Positions 1 through 4,570 of a DNA stretch of 5,295 nucleotides are shown here, one piece after another. Position numbers and translations under genes: made by a program. The DNA is from Acidimicrobiia bacterium. Its GTDB lineage: Bacteria > Actinomycetota > Acidimicrobiia > Acidimicrobiales > Ilumatobacteraceae. Location: the NCBI GenBank assembly GCA_013811855.1, contig JACCUL010000226.1, forward strand, positions 1-5,295. Reading direction: 5' to 3'. The notes under the pieces were generated by a model. It was not told the DNA's origin and made no database searches. It was given only the letters and a program-made list of their open reading frames with translations. The stretch's first letter is position 1. Every line of letters starts with the position of its first letter.

Positions 1-29
1 GAGCCCGACCGGTCCACGAAACCGGGCTC
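1..29 (-). terminator. Candidate hairpin terminator after the HNH gene
   Basis: Bases 1-7 (gagcccg) are perfectly complementary to bases 23-29 (cgggctc), giving a 7-bp, almost all-GC stem with a 15-base loop. A competing 5-bp stem, ccggt (9-13) with accgg (21-25), lies inside. The hairpin begins 25 bases past the HNH stop codon on the minus strand, where a terminator would sit. The stem may continue past the window edge, and any following T tract would also be outside, so only the hairpin is visible. Without a T tract it could equally be an mRNA 3'-end stabiliser or part of a dispersed repeat. Confidence 0.4.
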
Positions 30-53
30 TCAGATGCCCTCAGAGGCCCGCCG

Positions 54-1080
54 TCAACGCGTGGTATGAACACACCCGACGATCCGAGCCTCTACGGCCC
101 GTCCCCGACCCCACACCCGAACCGTCCGGGAAACCGGGGGATGGTCATGGTCGACGTCGTGGTGGGTGATGTCGCGGTGGGGGTCGGCGTGGCCGTGGTG
201 GTTGTGGCGGGTGGGGTCACGGTTGTCGGGCCGGCATTCGCGGCGGCCGTTGAATTGGGATGTGGGGCCGCCGTCGGGGTGGGGGATGATGTGGTCGACG
301 TCGCGGTCGTCGGCGGGCGTGTCGCAGCCGGAGGGGTGTTGGCAGTACCGGTCGCGGACGCTGACGGCGCGGCGTACGGCGTCGGTGAAGGTGCTCCGGT
401 GGGACATCGACACGATGGTGCGGGCCTGTCGAAGAGCACAGTTTCCAACCGGCGGCGTCGAGCCAGGGGGCGATCTGGTCGGGGGTGGCGACGACGCCGG
501 TGGACAGTTCGCAGAGCCGGGCGAACGTGTCGTCGCCGACGAGGACGCTGAACAGGGGTCGGGCTCTGGTGACGGTGTCGGCGCCGGCGGAGCGTATGGC
601 CATCTCGACGAGCGCTGCGGCGTGGCGTTGGCTGCGGGTGCGGGTGATCCCGGCGGCCTTGTCGGCCCGGTACAGGTTGCGTTCGTCGCGCTGGAAGTGG
701 GGTTCGTGTTCGGCGCCGGCCCGGGCGAACAGGTCGAGGTGATCGATCGACAACGACCCTGCGGCGATTGCCGCGGCGGTGGTCGGCAGGTTGACGCAGC
801 AGTGGGCGCGGCGCAGGTCGCGGCGGGTGGAGCGGGGGTCGGCGTTGGTTTCTCGGGCGAGGCGGTGGGCGGGGCTCTTGGAGCCGTCGCCGGCCCACAC
901 CTGGCGGTCGTCCGAGGCGCTGAGCACGGGGGCGGCGGCGATCGTCAGGCGGGCCGCCTTGCGTTGCAACGAGATCGTCAGGTCGTGCAGCTCGTCGTCG
1001 GTCAGCGCACCGGCGTCGATGGTGTCGAGCTCGTCGATGAGGTCGTGCAGCTGGTGAACGTGGTGCACGATCCCGGCCAT
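54..1080 (-). pseudogene. DUF222-HNH endonuclease (13E12 REP-like), split by two frameshifts
   Basis: This is a DUF222 protein with a C-terminal HNH nuclease domain, an actinobacterial family usually present in many copies; its physiological role is poorly known. The start is the ATG at 1080, supported by a promoter that places the transcript start there. Residues 1-212 are the DUF222 part, including the typical stretch around W62 to A122 (WAGDGSKSP, then SLSIDHLDLFARA). After W212 the family's expected ETVLFDRP lies in a second frame, and TIVSMSHRSTF through the HNH domain in a third, ending at the stop at 54-56. Restoring one base at about 445-446 and one at about 422-424 gives a 342-residue protein. 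The rebuilt HNH domain has C247, C253, the DVDH motif ending in H264, N278 and C283, but the expected third-motif His is Asp (D286). As sequenced, translation from the ATG runs out of frame and ends at 217. It is either a recent pseudogene or an intact gene with homopolymer sequencing errors. Confidence 0.85.
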
Positions 1081-1086
1081 CCACCG

Positions 1087-1115
1087 ATCATATCGAACAC
1101 ATGTTTGAAGATCAA
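1087..1115 (-). promoter_or_regulatory. Sigma70-like promoter of the HNH gene, probably leaderless
   Basis: On the minus strand TTGATC (1115-1110) is followed after exactly 17 bases by TATGAT (1092-1087). The -35 matches TTGACA at 4 of 6 positions, and the -10 differs from TATAAT at one base. Counting 7 bases from the end of the -10 puts +1 at 1080, the A of the ATG. The message would therefore be leaderless, which fits the lack of a good Shine-Dalgarno sequence (only GGTGG directly against the ATG). Leaderless mRNAs are common in actinobacteria. The spacer holds the LexA box listed separately. Confidence 0.6.
1093..1108. promoter_or_regulatory. LexA (SOS) operator upstream of the HNH gene
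   Basis: The sequence tcgaacacatgtttga is an imperfect palindrome matching the actinobacterial LexA consensus CGAAC-N4-GTTCG at 9 of 10 fixed positions; the one mismatch is GTTTG for GTTCG. It lies entirely between the -35 and -10 hexamers of the HNH promoter, so bound LexA would block RNA polymerase. Several 13E12 REP genes of Mycobacterium tuberculosis are known to carry SOS boxes, which supports the call. DNA-damage induction is inferred from this. Confidence 0.65.
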
Positions 1116-1154
1116 CCCTGTTCCGAGATTTCTCTCGTCACGATTGGCCCTCTC

Positions 1155-1179
1155 GTCCCCGCCTCGTCGGCGGAGGGAC
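1155..1179 (-). terminator. Candidate hairpin terminator downstream of the RTX gene
   Basis: Bases 1155-1163 (gtccccgcc) pair with 1169-1172 (ggcg) and 1175-1179 (gggac), giving nine base pairs interrupted by a two-base bulge (1173-1174) around a five-base loop. It lies about 96 bases past the RTX stop and before the HNH promoter, so it would separate the two transcription units. No T tract follows on either strand, so it would have to be a factor-assisted or U-less terminator. Short GC stems arise easily by chance in DNA of this composition. Confidence 0.3.
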
Positions 1180-1274
1180 CCGTGCCGGATAGGTGCCGAG
1201 CACGCGGCTGTCGTCGAGGTTGACGAACCCGACGGGCTGACGACTGCCCCGATCCTTAGGGTCCGTCCAGTGCG

Positions 1275-2453
1275 TCAGGGGATGGCGGTCTCGGTCTCGC
1301 AGGCGATGCCCACGTCGGTGCCCGGGCCGCCGCGGCACACGTCGTCGTCAGGTCCACCATGCAGGCGGTCGTCGCCCTCGTTGCCGCGGAGGTCGTCGGC
1401 GCCGGAGCCGCCGTTGACGTCGTCGTCGCCGGGGTTCCCGATGGCCAGGTCGTCGCCCGGTCCGGCGAAGAGCGCATCGTCGCCGCCGGCACCGCGGAGC
1501 TGGTCGTCGCCGCCGAGTCCGGTGATGCGATTGGTGTCGATCGTCCCGACGAGGACATCGTCGTGCTCCGAACCGACGAGGTTCTCGATGTCGAGCAGCT
1601 CGTCGTTTCCCTCGCCGGTGGCGAACTGCTCGGCGGGCACGGCCGTGACCCCGGCCGGTGCGAACTGGAAGCTGGCGGTGTCACGCCCGGATCCACCCGC
1701 GTAGATGTCGTCACCGGCGCCGCCGCGTAGGAGGTCGCGCCCCTCCTCCCCCATGAGCAGGTCGTCGCCGCCACCGCCCTCGATGCGATCGGCGCCGAGG
1801 TGACCGCGCAGTCGGTTCGGGCCGTCAGTGCCGCGCAGGAGATCGGTGAACCGCGAACCGAAGACGTCCTCGATGCCGGTCAGGATGTCGGTACCGACGC
1901 TCGGGCCGGTGGCGAACCCGCCGGGGAGGTCGACGAGCACACCGAAGCCCTCCGCCTCGACGTACTGCGCCTCGTCCCGCCCGGATCCGCCGGACACGAA
2001 GTCGTTGCCGGGCCCGCCGTGGAGGTGGTCATTGCCAGCGGAACCGCGGACGATGTCGTCACCGGCGCCACCGCCGCCGAAGTCGTCGCCGGCGCCACCT
2101 GTGATCTCGTCGTGCCCGCCGCCGCCGAAGATCGTGTCGATGCCAACACCGCCGAACAGGCGGTCGTTGCCGGTTCGCCCTCGTATCTGGTCCCGGCCGG
2201 CGCCGCCGCAGACCCGGTCGGCGCCGCCACGAGCGTCGATGCTGTCGTCGCCCCCGCCGCCGACGATGACGTCGGCGCCTGGCGTTCCGATGAGCACGTC
2301 GTCGCCCGGCGTGCCGACGATCGTCGCCTCTCGACCGTCGCACATCGGAGCGCCGGCGGCGAACCCGGACCCTCCGCCGGCCCCGACAGCAGTCATGGCC
2401 GCGATCAGACCGACGCACGCCGCCAGCCGCACACTGATGCTCGCGTGGTCCAT
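1275..2453 (-). CDS. Secreted RTX-type calcium-binding beta-roll protein
   Basis: This 392-residue protein is built mostly of GGxGxDxux nonapeptides, the RTX (hemolysin-type) calcium-binding repeat that folds into a parallel beta-roll on binding Ca2+. Residues 1-35 look like a Sec signal peptide (R9, a hydrophobic run, then A-G-A before P36). Repeats fill about 47-163 (13 units), 199-261 (7) and 294-383 (10). The two linkers (164-198 and 262-293) each end in an IEDVF or IENLV motif that leads into the next block, as is usual in these proteins. Mature cysteines occur only at C38, C82, C373 and C385, at the two ends. The start at 2453 is chosen because AGGGAGG lies 6 bases upstream and the signal peptide follows at once; an in-frame start at 2633 would add 60 charged, low-complexity residues. 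No enzymatic domain is seen, so a structural, adhesive or surface calcium-binding role is likely. A Gram-positive would export it by Sec, not type I secretion. Confidence 0.9.
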   Translation of the reverse strand: MDHASISVRLAACVGLIAAMTAVGAGGGSGFAAGAPMCDGREATIVGTPGDDVLIGTPGADVIVGGGGDDSIDARGGADRVCGGAGRDQIRGRTGNDRLFGGVGIDTIFGGGGHDEITGGAGDDFGGGGAGDDIVRGSAGNDHLHGGPGNDFVSGGSGRDEAQYVEAEGFGVLVDLPGGFATGPSVGTDILTGIEDVFGSRFTDLLRGTDGPNRLRGHLGADRIEGGGGDDLLMGEEGRDLLRGGAGDDIYAGGSGRDTASFQFAPAGVTAVPAEQFATGEGNDELLDIENLVGSEHDDVLVGTIDTNRITGLGGDDQLRGAGGDDALFAGPGDDLAIGNPGDDDVNGGSGADDLRGNEGDDRLHGGPDDDVCRGGPGTDVGIACETETAIP

Positions 2454-2459
2454 CGCCGA

Positions 2460-2466
2460 CCTCCCT
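2460..2466 (-). promoter_or_regulatory. Strong ribosome binding site of the RTX gene
   Basis: On the minus strand AGGGAGG stands 6 bases before the ATG at 2453. It decides the start against the longer in-frame reading. It also contrasts with the sulfatase and HNH genes, which show no comparable site. Confidence 0.7.
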
Positions 2467-2590
2467 CGGGCCCGTTGGGAGAGACGGTCCGAGACGTCGC
2501 CTTCTCGCCCGCGTCCAAGCATGACACCGAAGGGCGATCGGCGACAGTGGTTCGTCGTCGTCACAGTTCCCGATCGATCGTCATCGTCGT

Positions 2591-2625
2591 GGTTGTGGTC
2601 GTCAGGGCCACCACAACCCTGACGA
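2591..2625 (-). terminator. Two overlapping alternative hairpins after betC
   Basis: Within the 181 bases between the betC stop and the RTX start, ggttgtggt (2591-2599) pairs perfectly with accacaacc (2610-2618), loop 10. In addition, tcgtcaggg (2599-2607) pairs perfectly with ccctgacga (2617-2625), loop 9. The stems share bases 2599 and 2617-2618, and the arms are interleaved, so full-length stems exclude each other. On the minus strand the structure starts 10 bases after the betC stop, fitting a terminator or 3'-end structure, though no T tract follows. It also lies in a possible 5' leader of the RTX gene, so an attenuator is conceivable. The rest of 2454-2634 holds the RTX ribosome binding site and cgtcgt-rich simple sequence, with no convincing promoter. 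Confidence 0.4.
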
Positions 2626-2634
2626 AGACGCACG

Positions 2635-4146
2635 TCAACGGCGGTCGGGCAGGCGGCGGGAACGCTCGACGTCGTTCAGGTCGAGGTGGTTGCGCACGTA
2701 CTGGTGCGCGGCATCGACGGCGGGGCGGTGGTCCCATGGGGTGTGGACACCTCGGCGCAGGGCGGCGTGGACGGTGCGGCGGGCGCGCTGGTCGGCGACG
2801 ACGGCTGCCCGCAGGGCCACCGGGTCCCAGCGCGCCAGCACCTCCTTCTCGAACCCGGCGGCCACGTCGGCGTACGCCGGATTGCCGGCCAGGTTGACGA
2901 GCTCGTCGGCGTCGGCGGCCAGGTCGTAGAGCTGCGGCGGGTCCGCCGCGCACCACACGTACTTGTACTGCTGGTGGCGCAGCATCATGATCGGCGCCAC
3001 GGCGCCCTCGGCCAGGTACTCACCGACGACCGTGCGATCCGCGTCGGGCTCCCCGCCGAGCAGCGGCACCAGGCTCGAGCCGTCGAACGTTTCCGGCCGC
3101 TCCACGCCGGCCAGGTCGAGCAGCGTCGGCGCGACGTCGAGTAGCGAGACGTGGTCGGTGACCTCGGCGGCGGCGAGGCCCGGTCCGGCCACGATCAGCG
3201 GGACCCGGCAGGCGCCCTCGAAGAAGGCCATCTTGTACCAGAGCCCCCGCTCGCCGAGCATGTCGCCGTGGTCGGCGGTGAAGATCACGATGGTCTCCTC
3301 GGCCATCGCGCACGACTCGAGCGTGTCGACGAGCGTGGCCACCCAGTCGTCGATGTACGACACGGCGGCGTAGTACGCGTGGCGGGCGGTGCGGACGTGC
3401 TCGTCGGTGATCTCGACGTCGTCCATCGCCGACACGTGGCGCAGCCGTCGGCTGTGCGGGTCGAGCGCGTCCACCGGCCGCGGGCCGACCCGCGGCAGGT
3501 CGATGGCGTCGTGGTCGTAGCGGTCCCAGTAGTGGCGCCGCATCACGTACGGATCGTGCGGGTGCGTGAACGACACCGTCAGCAGCCAAGGTCGCGGGTC
3601 GGCCGAGCGGGCCAGGTCGCGCAGCTTGCGCACGGCTTGGAAGCCGACCTCGTCGTCGTAGTCGAGCTGGTTCGTCGTCTCGGCGATCCCCGCGTCGAGG
3701 ACGCTGGCCATGTTGTGGAACCACCAGTCGACGCGCTCGTCGGGCTCGTCCCAGTTCGGCGTCCACCCGAAGTCGGCGGGATAGATGTCCGTCGTCAGAC
3801 GGGACTCGAAGCCGTGGAGCTGGTCGGGCCCAACGAAGTGCATCTTCCCCGACAGGCACGTCTCGTAGCCGGCGATCCGTAGGTGGTGGGCGAACGTGGG
3901 CACGGAGGCGGGCAGCTCGCTGGCGTTGTCGTAGGCCCCGATTCGCGAGTTCAGCTGGCCGGCCATCATGGCGAAGCGCGACGGTGCGCACAGCGGGCTG
4001 CTCGTGTAGGCGGATGTGAAGCGGACCCCGCGCTCGGCCAGCCGGTCGAGGGCCGGCGCCTGGACGACCGGGTGGCCGTAGCTCGGCAGGAACGACGCCG
4101 CCAGCTGGTCGGCCATCACCAGCAGGACGTTCGGTCGGTCCGTCAC
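2635..4146 (-). CDS. betC: Choline-sulfatase (class I, formylglycine-dependent)
   Basis: The 503-residue product matches BetC throughout. BetC hydrolyses choline-O-sulfate to choline and sulfate in the cytoplasm, feeding glycine betaine synthesis or carbon and sulfur supply. No signal peptide is present, as expected. The alkaline-phosphatase-fold sulfatase domain covers about residues 5-345. C53 in C-A-P-S-R is the residue a formylglycine-generating enzyme would convert. Likely metal ligands are D13, D292 and H293 (TADHGD); K101 and H103 (SGKMH) and H195/H197 (FTHPHDPY) are also in place. MHFVGPDQLHGFE (102-114), TTDIYPADFGWTP (118-130) and the C-terminal tail with WDH (471-473) and RNH (485-487) separate choline-sulfatases from other sulfatases. 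Length is normal and all motifs are intact. The start is GTG at 4146, giving the expected short lead into RPNVLLVMADQ; no Shine-Dalgarno sequence is seen. The usual betI, betA, betB and transporter genes are absent from both sides. Confidence 0.93.
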   Translation of the reverse strand: MTDRPNVLLVMADQLAASFLPSYGHPVVQAPALDRLAERGVRFTSAYTSSPLCAPSRFAMMAGQLNSRIGAYDNASELPASVPTFAHHLRIAGYETCLSGKMHFVGPDQLHGFESRLTTDIYPADFGWTPNWDEPDERVDWWFHNMASVLDAGIAETTNQLDYDDEVGFQAVRKLRDLARSADPRPWLLTVSFTHPHDPYVMRRHYWDRYDHDAIDLPRVGPRPVDALDPHSRRLRHVSAMDDVEITDEHVRTARHAYYAAVSYIDDWVATLVDTLESCAMAEETIVIFTADHGDMLGERGLWYKMAFFEGACRVPLIVAGPGLAAAEVTDHVSLLDVAPTLLDLAGVERPETFDGSSLVPLLGGEPDADRTVVGEYLAEGAVAPIMMLRHQQYKYVWCAADPPQLYDLAADADELVNLAGNPAYADVAAGFEKEVLARWDPVALRAAVVADQRARRTVHAALRRGVHTPWDHRPAVDAAHQYVRNHLDLNDVERSRRLPDRR

Positions 4147-4153
4147 CGACCGC

Positions 4154-4159
4154 AGACTA
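4154..4159 (-). promoter_or_regulatory. Possible -10 element for betC (near-leaderless)
   Basis: On the minus strand TAGTCT (4159-4154) fits the TANNNT pattern of actinobacterial -10 elements. It would put +1 within a base or so of the GTG start at 4146, consistent with the missing ribosome binding site. No -35 resembling TTGACA is found at 16-18 bases upstream, so the call rests on one short motif in a 56-base divergent gap that must also serve the plus-strand gene. Confidence 0.25.
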
Positions 4160-4202
4160 CGGGCCGGTGTGCTGAGCGCCGTCGCCGGGCAGACCAGCGA
4201 CC

Positions 4203-4553
4203 ATGGCTTCCTACGAGCTCAACGACGCCGCCGTGGCCCACGCCCGGCACCTGATCGACGCCCGCCAGTACGTGCTCGACAGTGACTGGGGCGAGTCCCA
4301 ACCGTCGGCCGAGGACGAGAACGGCTACCTCGAGTCGCACTCGTGGGACGACTACGCCTCGTGGCACCTCGGCCTCACGGTCGGCGTGACCGACGAGACG
4401 AAGGCCAGGTACGGCTTCGGGTTCGGCGACTTCCGGCGCCTCCATCGCACCGGGCTGATCGCTTGCGTGTATCGGGCCGCGGAGTGGCGTCACAAGAAGA
4501 TCGAGATCGCCGCCCACGAGCTGTTGCAGCACCTCGACGACACGTCGGCGTGA
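4203..4553 (+). CDS. Conserved-looking 116-residue hypothetical protein
   Basis: No function can be named. The ATG at 4203 opens a 116-residue, probably soluble cytoplasmic protein with no signal peptide, membrane segment or metal-binding cysteine cluster. It has a helical-looking start (residues 5-26) and a Trp-rich middle (W29, W48, W54, with the SDWGESQP and HSWDDYASWHLGL stretches). It ends with RRLHRTGLIACVYRAAEWRH (79-97, containing W95) and a helix ending in HELLQHLDD. Composition and codon use look like a real gene, and I recall similar unnamed proteins in actinobacteria and some proteobacteria, though I cannot verify that here. It is transcribed divergently from betC across 56 bases and converges on the acetyltransferase gene with 7 bases between stops. 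No good Shine-Dalgarno sequence precedes the ATG. A shared regulatory region with betC is possible, but position is the only evidence. Confidence 0.8.
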   Translation: MASYELNDAAVAHARHLIDARQYVLDSDWGESQPSAEDENGYLESHSWDDYASWHLGLTVGVTDETKARYGFGFGDFRRLHRTGLIACVYRAAEWRHKKIEIAAHELLQHLDDTSA

Positions 4554-4570
4554 TCGCCGGTCAGCCGACG
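4543..4570. terminator. Shared hairpin spanning two convergent stop codons
   Basis: Bases 4543-4549 (cgtcggc) pair with 4564-4570 (gccgacg). Inside that, past a bulged G at 4550, the plus-strand stop TGA (4551-4553) pairs with the complement of the other gene's stop (tca, 4561-4563), leaving a 7-base loop. The structure forms in RNA from either strand and is the only space between the genes, so it may act as a bidirectional terminator or stabiliser of both 3' ends. No T tract follows on either side. The arms lie inside the coding ends of both genes. Confidence 0.4.

Noticed and set aside
92..1084. Minus-strand 330-codon frame overlapping the HNH gene
   Set aside because: It is Arg/Pro/Thr-rich low-complexity sequence in a shifted frame; only a short piece (ETVLFDRP) is meaningful, and that belongs to the frameshifted HNH gene.
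166..1704. Long plus-strand open frame of 512 codons crossing the HNH and RTX region
   Set aside because: It runs antisense to two well-supported genes, has low-complexity Val/Gly/Arg composition without any domain, and is expected from the low stop-codon frequency opposite GC-rich coding sequence.
1295..2342. DNA tandem repeats in the RTX gene
   Set aside because: The 27-base periodicity follows from the protein nonapeptides, and the copies are diverged at the DNA level; this is not an independent repeat or CRISPR array.
2555..2577. Possible ECF-type promoter (GGAAC-like) upstream of the RTX gene on the minus strand
   Set aside because: A GGAAC occurs, but no convincing partner -10 sits at the right spacing, so it cannot be distinguished from chance.
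2454..2633. Longer RTX start at 2633 adding 60 residues
   Set aside because: The extra residues are charged low-complexity sequence placed before the signal peptide, and the strong ribosome binding site at 2460-2466 clearly selects the start at 2453.
1800..2897. Plus-strand open frame of 365 codons opposite the RTX gene and the betC 3' end
   Set aside because: It is the periodic antisense reading of the glycine/aspartate repeats; it has no ribosome binding site, and it crosses the betC-RTX spacer without a change in character.
3084..3092. Second LexA-like sequence (cgaacgttt) near 3085
   Set aside because: It lies inside the betC coding sequence, lacks the N4 spacing of the LexA palindrome and is explained by codons.
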